From Finegoldia magna (GTDB lineage: Bacteria > Bacillota > Clostridia > Tissierellales > Peptoniphilaceae): 14,206 nucleotides of DNA. Location of the stretch: contig NZ_JAGYZD010000022.1 of assembly GCF_018371055.1 (NCBI RefSeq), positions 1 through 14,206 of the forward strand, in the 5' to 3' direction. The notes under the pieces are model-generated. The model searched no databases. It saw only the letters and a list, made by a program, of their open reading frames with translations, and was not told where the DNA came from. Positions 7,167-13,817 of this stretch are shown here, one piece after another (within the stretch, counting starts at the first letter, position 1; every line of letters begins with the position of its first letter). A program made the position numbers and the translations under genes.

Positions 7167-7214
7167 CACTTTTAATAGAAAAAATTATAGAGTTTTTAAT
7201 AGAAGTGCTTTTTT
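7165..7214 (+). terminator. Terminator-like hairpin after the GT2-GtrA gene
   Basis: AGCACTT (7165-7171) pairs with AAGTGCT (7203-7209), and a run of six T follows. The 31-base loop is unusually long and contains a second copy of the flanking TTTTAATAGAA, so the structure may be a less efficient or regulated terminator. No other stop signal is seen before the promoter of the lipoprotein gene. Confidence 0.55.
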
Positions 7215-7262
7215 AGTGCAAATCTTTAAAATTTTGTAGATTTTTGTGCATTAGGTTTGTTG

Positions 7263-7282
7263 TATAATAATTTTGAAAGGAG
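7263..7282 (+). promoter_or_regulatory. Likely -10 box and ribosome site for the lipoprotein gene
   Basis: A perfect TATAAT (7263-7268) is preceded by only a poor -35 (TTTTTG, 7241-7246, 16-nt spacer). The ribosome site AAAGGAG (7276-7282) stands 6 nt before the ATG at 7289. The leader would be only about 15 nt. Because a terminator lies upstream, an own promoter is expected. Confidence 0.5.
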
Positions 7283-7288
7283 ATTATT

Positions 7289-7762
7289 ATGAAAAAAATT
7301 GGATATTTGTTATTTGCGATTATCATTTCATTATTAATGGTAAGTTGTGCGCAAAGTGACAAATCAAGAGTGTCTGATGAACTTAACTTAAAATTAGTTA
7401 AAGCAAATCAAATCATGGAATACGATGATCATGGAGCAATGGGAGATGGGACAAGATTTATAACATTTGAATTTGACAGCAACGATACATTGAATCAGAT
7501 AAAATCGGATAGTAACTGGAAGAAATTTCCATTGGATAAAACAACGAAAACTTTAATGTATGGAGATGAAAAAACATCATCTTATGTGACGGATCATAAT
7601 TCCAGATCGCTTTTTCCAGAAATTTCTGAAGGTTATTATAAGTTAATCGACAGACAAGAAGACAAGAATCAAAATATTTTAAAACGTTCATCTTTGAATT
7701 TTACACTTGCAGTTTATGATACAAAAACTAATACTTTGTTTTTTGCAGAAATTGATACTTAA
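7289..7762 (+). CDS. Small lipoprotein of an uncharacterised Firmicute family
   Basis: A 157-residue protein with a lipoprotein signal: basic start MKKIG, hydrophobic core, and the lipobox LMVSC with C20 as the lipid-modified cysteine. It is thus predicted to be anchored on the outer face of the membrane. The mature part has conspicuous motifs, YDDHGAMGDGTRFITFEF (45-62), YKLIDRQ (near residue 117-123) and NFTLAVYDTKTNTLFF (137-152). I recall similar DHHG-x-GDGT and YRLIDRQ stretches in other clostridial hypothetical proteins, which points to a conserved family. No function is known to me. It is monocistronic, with its own promoter-like -10 and a bidirectional terminator behind. The stop is 16 bp before the terminator stem. 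Confidence 0.8.
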   Translation: MKKIGYLLFAIIISLLMVSCAQSDKSRVSDELNLKLVKANQIMEYDDHGAMGDGTRFITFEFDSNDTLNQIKSDSNWKKFPLDKTTKTLMYGDEKTSSYVTDHNSRSLFPEISEGYYKLIDRQEDKNQNILKRSSLNFTLAVYDTKTNTLFFAEIDT

Positions 7763-7778
7763 AATTGAAAATCTAATA

Positions 7779-7831
7779 AAAAATAGCAAACCAACGGTGG
7801 ACATTCCTCACGTAAATGGTTTGCTATTTTT
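7779..7831. terminator. Bidirectional terminator with structured apical loop
   Basis: AAAAATAGCAAACCA (7779-7793) is perfectly complementary to TGGTTTGCTATTTTT (7817-7831), a 15-bp stem that gives a T tract in either direction. It ends both the plus-strand lipoprotein gene (stop at 7762) and the minus-strand acetyltransferase gene (stop at 7835-7837). The 23-base apex can fold again: ACG-TG (7794-7799, with a bulged G) against CACGT (7809-7813). Confidence 0.88.
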
Positions 7832-7834
7832 ATT

Positions 7835-8338
7835 TTATTTCAATGGTTTTTCGAATGCTATTCTCTCGTCTGTTTTTCTTATATAAACTATCCCACATTT
7901 TTGAAATCCGTTTTTCTCAATAAATCTTAGCATGGATTTGTTGTCTTTGTGTGTGTCCACTCTTATGGAGTCGTAGTTTAATTCTTTTAATTTATTTTCA
8001 AAGAAATCCAACAGATTTTTGGCTACATTTTGTGATTTGTAATCTGGGTTTACTGCTATTCTGTGAATTACTCCGTATTTTCCATCGATTAGCCATTTTC
8101 CATCTATGTTTTTATAATCCTCATCCCCATCCAAGACTAACACAGCCATTCCTACAACTTTTCCATCTATTTCTGCTACGTATAATCTGTTTTCTTTCAA
8201 ATCAGTTAAAAAAACATCTTCATTAGGATAATTTTCACTCCATTGATTTATTTTATTTTCTTTCATATATGATTTGGCGTTTTCAACAATTTCCATTATT
8301 TGTGCTATATCATTTTCGTTTGCAATTCTTTTTATCAT
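7835..8338 (-). CDS. GNAT-family N-acetyltransferase
   Basis: A 167-residue GNAT acetyltransferase, a fold that transfers acetyl from acetyl-CoA to an amine on a small molecule, peptide or protein. Visible are the N-terminal MIKRIANENDIAQIMEI strand-helix, the strand YVAEIDGKVVGMAVL (53-67), motif A IHRIAVNPDYKSQNVAKNLL (91-110), and the C-terminal VDTHKDNKSMLRFIEKNGFQ (127-146), typical of the RimI-like branch. In the acetyl-CoA loop the usual Q/R-x-x-G-x-G/A reads K-S-Q-N-V-A, with Asn in place of the first glycine, which may weaken the consensus but keeps the loop length. AGGTGA precedes the start with 4-nt spacing. A possible promoter lies on the minus strand upstream, TTGAAA (8377-8372) and TATAAA (8356-8351), with a short 15-nt spacer. 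The substrate cannot be predicted. Confidence 0.9.
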   Translation of the reverse strand: MIKRIANENDIAQIMEIVENAKSYMKENKINQWSENYPNEDVFLTDLKENRLYVAEIDGKVVGMAVLVLDGDEDYKNIDGKWLIDGKYGVIHRIAVNPDYKSQNVAKNLLDFFENKLKELNYDSIRVDTHKDNKSMLRFIEKNGFQKCGIVYIRKTDERIAFEKPLK

Positions 8339-8411
8339 TTTTCACCTCATTTTATATAAAATTTTAACATATTTCAAAAAGTATTTTAATATTAAAAAAA
8401 TTTCGATATTT

Positions 8412-8469
8412 TTGTGTTAATTTTTATTGTAAATGTGTTATAATTTTATGTGGAAATCAGTTAAGGAGG
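8412..8469 (+). promoter_or_regulatory. arcAB promoter region with extended -10, direct repeat and strong ribosome site
   Basis: An extended -10, TGTTATAAT, occupies 8436-8444. The sequence TGTGTTA occurs at 8413-8419 and again at 8434-8440, exactly 21 bases apart, with the second copy running into the -10. The -35 is weak (TTAATT 8417-8422, 16-nt spacer). AAGGAGG (8463-8469) stands 7 nt before a TTG start. Regulated expression is likely for an arginine catabolic operon, but I see no clear ArgR or CRP/FNR-type dyad. Confidence 0.5.
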
Positions 8470-8476
8470 CAACATA

Positions 8477-9658
8477 TTGAAACCAAATATTTACTCTGAG
8501 ATTGATAAGTTAAAATCTGTAATAGTTCACAGACCGGGAGAAGAATTAAATAATTTGACTCCTGATTTTATGGAAGAGTTATTGTTCGATGAACTTCCTT
8601 ACTTGGAAAATGCTATCAGAGAACATGACTTTTTCTGCGAAACTATGCGTAATGAAGGTATTGAAGTATTATACCTAGAAGATTTGGCTGCAGAATCTAT
8701 CAAACAAGATGACGTTAGAGAACAATTTATCGAAGATTTCCTAGAAGAATCGGGAAATAAGTCCGCAGATGAAATCAATTTACTAAGAGATTTACTTACA
8801 AATATCTCAGATGAGAAAGAATTGATACTTAAAACTATGTCAGGAGTTAGGTTGGATGAAATCGGTATTAATGACGAAAGTGGAAGACTTTTGGCTGTTA
8901 ATCCAATGCCTAACTTGTATTTCACAAGAGATCCATTTTCTTTTGTAGGAAATTGTGTGAGTATCAATAGAATGTGGTCGGAAACTAGAAATAGGGAAAC
9001 GCTTTATGCAAAATATATTTTCACTTATAATTCTAGATTCAACGATATTGAAAAAATTTACGATAGAACAGAAGATACTTCTATCGAAGGCGGAGATATT
9101 TTAATATTGAACAGCGAATGTGTAGCTGTTGGTATTTCTCAAAGAACACAAAAAGAAAGTGTTGACAAATTCGCTAAGAATTTATTGGAAAAATCAGATT
9201 TCAAATTTGTTTTGTCTTTCAAAATTCCTAACAAAAGAGAATTTATGCACTTGGACACTGTGTTCACAATGATTGATAAAGGAATTTTCACAGTTCACCC
9301 ACTTATAGAAGGACCTTTGTATGTTGAAAAGTTGTATCTTGAAGATAACACTTTACAAAGAGAAGTTCAAAAGGGTTCATTAGAAGAAATTTTATCTACA
9401 AATTTACACGTTGATAATGTAAAAATTATAAGATGTGGAGGAACTAATCCGATAGATCAAATGCGTGAACAATGGAATGACGGTTCAAATACTTTGGCGA
9501 TTGCACCAAATACTGTTATTGTTTACGACAGAAACAATGTTACAAACAGCTTGTTACAAGAAGCTGATGTAAATATAAGAACTATTAAATCAGGCGAATT
9601 ATCTAGAGGACGTGGGGGTCCAAGATGTATGAGTATGCCATTTGAAAGGGAGATGTAA
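8477..9658 (+). CDS. arcA: Arginine deiminase
   Basis: A 393-residue enzyme that hydrolyses L-arginine to citrulline and ammonia, the first step of the ADI pathway in the cytoplasm. All active-site motifs are present: NLYFTRDPF (146-154, D152), SIEGGD (202-207, E204), MHLDTVFT (257-264, H258 and D260), the arginine-binding [14 protein letters not shown] (320-333), and [12 protein letters not shown] (377-388), whose C384 is the catalytic nucleophile. The length is slightly below the usual 405-415. The start is TTG at 8477; the first residues [21 protein letters not shown] match the normal N-terminus, and AAGGAGG is ideally placed, so this non-ATG start is well supported. arcB follows after 2 bp. 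Codon choice is regular and A/T-ending, as expected for a well-expressed gene. An active enzyme is expected. Confidence 0.97.
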   Translation: MKPNIYSEIDKLKSVIVHRPGEELNNLTPDFMEELLFDELPYLENAIREHDFFCETMRNEGIEVLYLEDLAAESIKQDDVREQFIEDFLEESGNKSADEINLLRDLLTNISDEKELILKTMSGVRLDEIGINDESGRLLAVNPMPNLYFTRDPFSFVGNCVSINRMWSETRNRETLYAKYIFTYNSRFNDIEKIYDRTEDTSIEGGDILILNSECVAVGISQRTQKESVDKFAKNLLEKSDFKFVLSFKIPNKREFMHLDTVFTMIDKGIFTVHPLIEGPLYVEKLYLEDNTLQREVQKGSLEEILSTNLHVDNVKIIRCGGTNPIDQMREQWNDGSNTLAIAPNTVIVYDRNNVTNSLLQEADVNIRTIKSGELSRGRGGPRCMSMPFEREM

Positions 9659-9660
9659 TT

Positions 9661-10650
9661 ATGTTAAAAGGAAGAGATTTTTTAACTTTAAAAGATTTCA
9701 CTAAAGAAGAAATCGAACATTTACTAAATGTAAGTGCTGCATTAAAAGAAAAGAAAAGAATGGGTATTGTAGGAGAAACTTTAAAGGGCAAAAATATTGT
9801 TTTGTTATTTGAAAAAACTTCTACTAGAACAAGATGTTCATTTGAAACAGCTTGCCACGATGAAGGTGGTAATGTAACATTCTTAGGTATGAATGATAGC
9901 CAATTCGGTAAGAAAGAATCTGTAAGAGACTCTGCTTTAGTCTTATCAAGATTCTACGATGGTATCGAATTTAGAGGATTTGACCATGCAACTGTAGAAG
10001 AATTAGCAAAATATTCTTCAGTTCCAGTATGGAATGGTTTAACTGATATTTATCACCCAACACAAATCTTAGCAGACTTTTTAACTGTAAAAGAAAACAT
10101 CCACAAAAACTTAGACCAAGTTAAATTCGTTTATGTTGGTGATGGTAGAAACAACATGGCAAACTCTTTAATGATTGGAGCTGCTAAATTAGGTATGGAA
10201 TTTGTAAATCTTGCACCAAAAGAATTACATCCATCAAACGAAATGATGAACTCTATCCAAGAAATTGCCAAAGAATCTGGTGCTAAAATCACAGTTACTG
10301 ACGATTTCAATAGCTTAAAAGGTGCAGATGTAATCTACACTGACGTTTGGGTATCAATGGGTGAAGAAGATCAATTCGAAGAAAGAATTAACTTACTTAA
10401 AGATTACCAAGTAGATATGAAGAAAATCGAAATGACTGAAAATCCTAACGTAATCTTCTTACACTGCTTACCATCTTTCCACAACTTAGAAACTAAAGTT
10501 GGTCGTGAAATCCACGAAAAATTTGGTTTGTCAGAAATGGAAGTAACTGATGAAGTATTCTACAGCAAATATTCAAAAGTATTTGATGAAGCTGAAAACA
10601 GAATGCACACTATAAAAGCAGTTATGGTAGAAACAATCGGCAATAAATAA
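9661..10650 (+). CDS. arcB: Ornithine carbamoyltransferase, catabolic
   Basis: A 329-residue ornithine carbamoyltransferase. Behind arcA it works in the catabolic direction, splitting citrulline with phosphate into ornithine and carbamoyl phosphate. Motifs seen: STRTR (54-58, carbamoyl-phosphate binding), FRGF (104-107), HPTQ (132-135), [11 protein letters not shown] (226-236, ornithine binding), and [10 protein letters not shown] (267-276), with the HCLP cysteine site. The tail [12 protein letters not shown] is also typical. It starts 2 bp after the arcA stop, and AAAGGGAG in the arcA tail serves as the ribosome site. A perfect hairpin terminator follows. Carbamate kinase (arcC), which would make ATP from the carbamoyl phosphate, is not next to it, so argF as a name is possible. 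Position and sequence favour arcB. Confidence 0.95.
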   Translation: MLKGRDFLTLKDFTKEEIEHLLNVSAALKEKKRMGIVGETLKGKNIVLLFEKTSTRTRCSFETACHDEGGNVTFLGMNDSQFGKKESVRDSALVLSRFYDGIEFRGFDHATVEELAKYSSVPVWNGLTDIYHPTQILADFLTVKENIHKNLDQVKFVYVGDGRNNMANSLMIGAAKLGMEFVNLAPKELHPSNEMMNSIQEIAKESGAKITVTDDFNSLKGADVIYTDVWVSMGEEDQFEERINLLKDYQVDMKKIEMTENPNVIFLHCLPSFHNLETKVGREIHEKFGLSEMEVTDEVFYSKYSKVFDEAENRMHTIKAVMVETIGNK

Positions 10651-10662
10651 ATTTTAAATTTT

Positions 10663-10696
10663 TGAGAGATAGCTTTTGTACTATCTCTCATTTTTT
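10663..10696 (+). terminator. Rho-independent terminator of arcAB
   Basis: TGAGAGATAG (10663-10672) and CTATCTCTCA (10681-10690) form a perfect 10-bp stem with an 8-base loop, followed by TTTTTT (10691-10696). It begins 12 bases after the arcB stop and ends the two-gene operon. Confidence 0.92.
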
Positions 10697-10833
10697 ATTG
10701 CTAAATATTGCAAAATTCCGGAATTTTTGATAAAATATCTTGTCATCGTCAATAGTTACGATTTGTCAAAAAACGTATATTATCACGGATTTTTGATATT
10801 ATATTAGTATAAGATACGAATGAGAGGTGAAAT
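10697..10833 (+). promoter_or_regulatory. Dyad-rich leader upstream of the O-antigen ligase-like gene
   Basis: This gene-free stretch holds a perfect 16-bp palindrome, AAAATTCCGGAATTTT (10712-10727). It also has a near-direct repeat: CGGAATTTTTGATAAAATAT (10719-10738) and CGGATTTTTGATATTATAT (10786-10804), 66-67 bases apart. A smaller dyad is ATCGT (10745-10749) with ACGAT (10758-10762). The ribosome site GAGAGGTGA (10822-10830) is clear. I could not place a convincing -35/-10 pair at normal spacing, so the promoter is unresolved. Confidence 0.4.
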
Positions 10834-12060
10834 ATGAAAAGTTTTTACAATAGAATATTGAATTACAGTACAGACCAAAAATTTATTCTGTTGACTGCTA
10901 TTGCAATGTTTATGCCGTTTTATATAGGAATCGGCGTTTTGATAGTGGATATGTTTTATTTTGTGTATCAAAATAAATTCAAGGAAATTTTTGATAAGTC
11001 TAATCTGTCTGTTTTTGGATTGATTTTCGCTGCTTATTCCTTATTAGTAAGCATTGTGTTCAACAATACTTATGGAATACTTGCGACTGTAGGAATGTTT
11101 GTGCTTTTTGTATTTGTGCTCTTTATTAGGAAAAATATGACAGAACAATTTATGGAAGACTGCATGATAATTATCATGTTGTTTGCATCGTTCTGTTTCT
11201 TGATAACATTGACTCAGTATTCGATAATTTTGAAGAACAATTCATTCAACTACACGCAATTCATGAAATACATCAGTGAAAATAGAACGACTGTTGGAAC
11301 ATTCTTTTTCAATGCAAATTATTATGCTATGGTGTGTTCTTTGGTTGGAATAATCAGTGCATACAAGTATTTTTCGACAGAATCATTTGAAAGATTATTT
11401 TCTTTTATAGTTGGAGTTTTAAGCGTTCTAACTTTATTGATCACAGATTCAAGGGGAGCGATGTTTGCTAGTTTCATAGCTGTGTTTGCTCTTACGATTA
11501 TGATGAAAAAAAGAAAATACACTGTAGCGATTATTTCATTATTTGCATTGGCATTTGTTGGAATTGTGGCAGCGGGTAGGATGGATTTGGTTCCAAGAAT
11601 TGACAAAATTGGATTCGATATGGGTCTTAGAAGATCGATTTGGATTAGTGCTATTGCAGCTTTCAAGAAAAACTTCATAATTGGTGTTGGTCCACTTGGA
11701 ATTCACAATATTTACACTACAATAAGAGATCGTGCGATTCTTCATTCACACAATTTGTATTTGGATATTTTGGTTAATTACGGATTGATAGGGGCTGGAT
11801 TGTTAGTTCCAATTCTTTATCAGTTATTTAGAGAAATCAAAAGTCTGTATTCAAAAAAATACACTAAAATGATTGTTGCAATGATAATTATGGTTATGAT
11901 TCACAGTATGGTGGATGTTACAATATTTTGGACACAAACTTCATTCATATTTTTAACATTTGTTGTAGGAGTTGGTGAATTATCCACTGTGCCTGTTGCA
12001 GAATTAAGTTTGTTCAAGAATAAGAAAACTTTTAATACAAAAAATATTTACGAAAAATAA
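10834..12060 (+). CDS. O-antigen ligase / polymerase-like polytopic membrane protein
   Basis: A 408-residue integral membrane protein with about ten to twelve hydrophobic segments. It carries the Wzy_C / O-antigen ligase signature: LLITDSRGAMFA (201-212), then a large external loop with GVGPLG (284-289), the HSHNLYLDILVNYGLIGAGL stretch (304-323), and MIHSMVD (355-361). The family transfers or polymerises lipid-linked glycans on the outer face of the membrane. In a Gram-positive cell the likely substrate is a cell-wall polysaccharide or a glycoprotein glycan, not lipopolysaccharide. The gene stands alone, between the arcAB terminator and its own terminator. The GT2-GtrA fusion at 6177 is the only other glycan gene in the window, and a link between them is not shown. 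The start at 10834 has a strong ribosome site. Confidence 0.82.
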   Translation: MKSFYNRILNYSTDQKFILLTAIAMFMPFYIGIGVLIVDMFYFVYQNKFKEIFDKSNLSVFGLIFAAYSLLVSIVFNNTYGILATVGMFVLFVFVLFIRKNMTEQFMEDCMIIIMLFASFCFLITLTQYSIILKNNSFNYTQFMKYISENRTTVGTFFFNANYYAMVCSLVGIISAYKYFSTESFERLFSFIVGVLSVLTLLITDSRGAMFASFIAVFALTIMMKKRKYTVAIISLFALAFVGIVAAGRMDLVPRIDKIGFDMGLRRSIWISAIAAFKKNFIIGVGPLGIHNIYTTIRDRAILHSHNLYLDILVNYGLIGAGLLVPILYQLFREIKSLYSKKYTKMIVAMIIMVMIHSMVDVTIFWTQTSFIFLTFVVGVGELSTVPVAELSLFKNKKTFNTKNIYEK

Positions 12061-12072
12061 AACAAAAATTTC

Positions 12073-12107
12073 AAGATAGTTGGTAAAATATACCAACTAT
12101 CTTTTTT
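12073..12107 (+). terminator. Rho-independent terminator after the O-antigen ligase-like gene
   Basis: AAGATAGTTGGTA (12073-12085) and TACCAACTATCTT (12091-12103) form a perfect 13-bp stem around a 5-base loop (AAATA). The right arm runs into a T tract (12102-12107). Confidence 0.92.
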
Positions 12108-12109
12108 AC

Positions 12110-12152
12110 TTTAAAAAAAACACAATATCAATTATAATAGTAAACAAGGAGG
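12110..12152 (+). promoter_or_regulatory. Promoter and ribosome site for walJ-ttcA
   Basis: TATAAT is at 12133-12138, with TTTAAA (12110-12115) at 17-nt spacing as a fair -35. AAGGAGG (12146-12152) is 7 nt before the ATG at 12160. The -35 abuts the preceding terminator, so the genes after it form a separate transcription unit. Confidence 0.6.
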
Positions 12153-12159
12153 ATTTTGA

Positions 12160-12993
12160 ATGAGTTTTAAATTTTGTTCGCTATCAAGTGGATCAAGCGG
12201 AAATAGCGAATATATAGAGACAGAACACTCCAAAATATTAATCGATGCAGGTTTTAGTGGTAAAACTATTGAAAACCTACTTAAATATATAAACGTAGAC
12301 CCAAGTAAATTAGATGCAATCTTTGTGACTCATGAACACGCAGACCACATTAAAGGAATTGGCGTGTTGAGTAGAAGATACGATTTGCCAATTATCGCAA
12401 ATACTGAAACTTGGTATGCAATGGATAGCAAGATTGGAAAGATAAATGATAAGAATATTTATATCTTCGAAAATAATAGACATATTAATTTCAAAGATTT
12501 GGATATTTTACCGATTAAAACTAGTCACGATAGCGCAAATAGTTGTGGTTATGTGATTAGCAAGGACGACAAGAAAATTTCTTTAGTTACTGATACTGGA
12601 ATTATCGAAGATAGCGTGTATGAAGAAATTAAAGATTCGAATCTTTTTTTTATTGAAGCAAATCATGATGTTGATATGCTAAAGTACGGGAGTTATCCTC
12701 CAGCATTAAAACAAAGAATATTGTCGGATCACGGACATTTGTCCAATGATTCGTGTGCGTACTTATTAGGAGATATTCTAAGAGGAAATCACGAAGTTAT
12801 TCAATTGGCGCATTTGAGTAAGGAGAATAATACTCCAAGAAAAGCACTAAGTACTGTTGAAGATTATTTGAGGAGTTTGGGACTTGATGTTGGAGAAGCT
12901 GTGAGTTTAGAAGTAGCTGAAAGATATAGCCCTAGTAACATAGTAGATTTAGAAAAAATGGAGATATATGCAAAGAACTGTACAAGAAGTTGA
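12160..12993 (+). CDS. walJ: WalJ/YycJ-type metallo-beta-lactamase-fold hydrolase
   Basis: A 277-residue metallo-beta-lactamase-fold protein of the YycJ/WalJ (VicX) branch. It is recognised by the N-terminal FCSLSSGSSGNS (5-16) and the metal-binding VTHEHADHIKG (57-67, with H58, H60, D62, H63). Further ligands are probable at H123/D124, D145 and H218, and the GSYP and SDHGHLSN (189-196) motifs are also typical. Members are two-metal hydrolases; the Bacillus protein has been linked to 5'-3' exonuclease activity and DNA repair, and in Bacillus the gene sits in the walRK operon. Here no walR or walK is present, so it has lost that context. A good promoter and ribosome site precede it. Its last 26 bases overlap the ttcA start, implying coupled translation. 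Confidence 0.93.
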   Translation: MSFKFCSLSSGSSGNSEYIETEHSKILIDAGFSGKTIENLLKYINVDPSKLDAIFVTHEHADHIKGIGVLSRRYDLPIIANTETWYAMDSKIGKINDKNIYIFENNRHINFKDLDILPIKTSHDSANSCGYVISKDDKKISLVTDTGIIEDSVYEEIKDSNLFFIEANHDVDMLKYGSYPPALKQRILSDHGHLSNDSCAYLLGDILRGNHEVIQLAHLSKENNTPRKALSTVEDYLRSLGLDVGEAVSLEVAERYSPSNIVDLEKMEIYAKNCTRS

Positions 12994-13795
12994 AAGAGCA
13001 ATTATAAAAAAATATAGAAAACACATTTGGTCGAAGTTTATAAAGGCCATAAAACAATATGATTTGATTCAAGATGGAGATAAAATAGCCGTGTGTATGA
13101 GTGGTGGCAAGGATAGTCTGCTTCTTGCGAAATTATTCCAAGAACTTCAAAAACACGGAATGAATAATTTTGACCTTGAATTTATAGCGATGAATCCAGG
13201 TTATAGCGAAGAAAACACTAGACTTGAGAAGGAAAATTTTGAGAAACTTAACATTCCTTATCACATGTATGATACTGATGTATTTAGTGTTAGCGAGAAG
13301 ATTTCATCGAATAATCCATGTTATATGTGTGCGAGAATGAGAAGAGGTGCGCTTTATTCCAAAGCAAAAGAGCTTGGTTGCAATAAAATGGCATTGGGAC
13401 ATCACTTTGATGATGTGATTGAAACAATTTTATTGAATGTTTTGTGTTCTGGAAATTATAAAACTATGATGCCAAAGCTTCACTCTAATAACTTTGAAGG
13501 GATTGAACTTATCAGACCAATGTATTTAATTAGAGAAGAATCTGTAAAAAGTTGGTTGAATTACTCAGGGCTAAAAGCATTAGATTGTGCTTGTTCTGTA
13601 ACTAAAAAAACAGAAGGATCTATGAGAAAACAAATCAAACTATTGATTGAAGAATTGTCGAATAGAGGATTTACTAATGTAGAAAATTCAATATTTAAAT
13701 CCAGTGAAAATGTTGATGTATCAAGAATTCTTGGGTATGAATATAATGGAGAAAAGTATAACTTTTTGGATACTTACGGTGAAAATGATTTATAA
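12968..13795 (+). CDS. ttcA: TtcA-like PP-loop tRNA 2-thiocytidine synthetase
   Basis: A 275-residue PP-loop ATPase. SGGKDS (45-50) binds ATP and activates the target cytidine, and PCYMCARMRRG (117-127) resembles the TtcA cysteine pair with its Arg-rich tail (C118, C121). GHHFDDVIETILLN (144-157) is also typical. In E. coli TtcA these cysteines plus a C-terminal one hold a [4Fe-4S] cluster, and the enzyme puts sulfur on C32 of certain tRNAs. The C-terminal site here reads LDCACSV with C207 and C209, a CxC in place of the CxxC seen in E. coli. The start at 12968 overlaps walJ by 26 bases and has GGAG 4 nt upstream. The flavodiiron gene follows after 22 bp. It could also be an archaeal-type or other tRNA thiolase, but TtcA is the best match. 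Confidence 0.88.
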   Translation: MQRTVQEVERAIIKKYRKHIWSKFIKAIKQYDLIQDGDKIAVCMSGGKDSLLLAKLFQELQKHGMNNFDLEFIAMNPGYSEENTRLEKENFEKLNIPYHMYDTDVFSVSEKISSNNPCYMCARMRRGALYSKAKELGCNKMALGHHFDDVIETILLNVLCSGNYKTMMPKLHSNNFEGIELIRPMYLIREESVKSWLNYSGLKALDCACSVTKKTEGSMRKQIKLLIEELSNRGFTNVENSIFKSSENVDVSRILGYEYNGEKYNFLDTYGENDL

Positions 13796-13817
13796 TCGTT
13801 AATTTATAGGAGGAAAT

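Noticed and set aside
7835..8338. Plus-strand frame inside the acetyltransferase region (about 7951-8226)
   Set aside because: It is antisense to the GNAT gene, has an implausible composition and no ribosome site.
8339..8476. T-box or other riboswitch before arcA
   Set aside because: The leader is short and AT-rich, lacks the T-box TGG-N-ACC core, and has no terminator/antiterminator pair before the start.
8477..10650. Recent horizontal transfer of arcAB
   Set aside because: Base composition and codon use do not differ visibly from the flanks, and no mobile element, tRNA or repeat borders the operon.
11322..11745. Minus-strand frames under the O-antigen ligase-like gene
   Set aside because: They are shadows of a hydrophobic gene; the plus frame has the Wzy_C motifs and a proper ribosome site.
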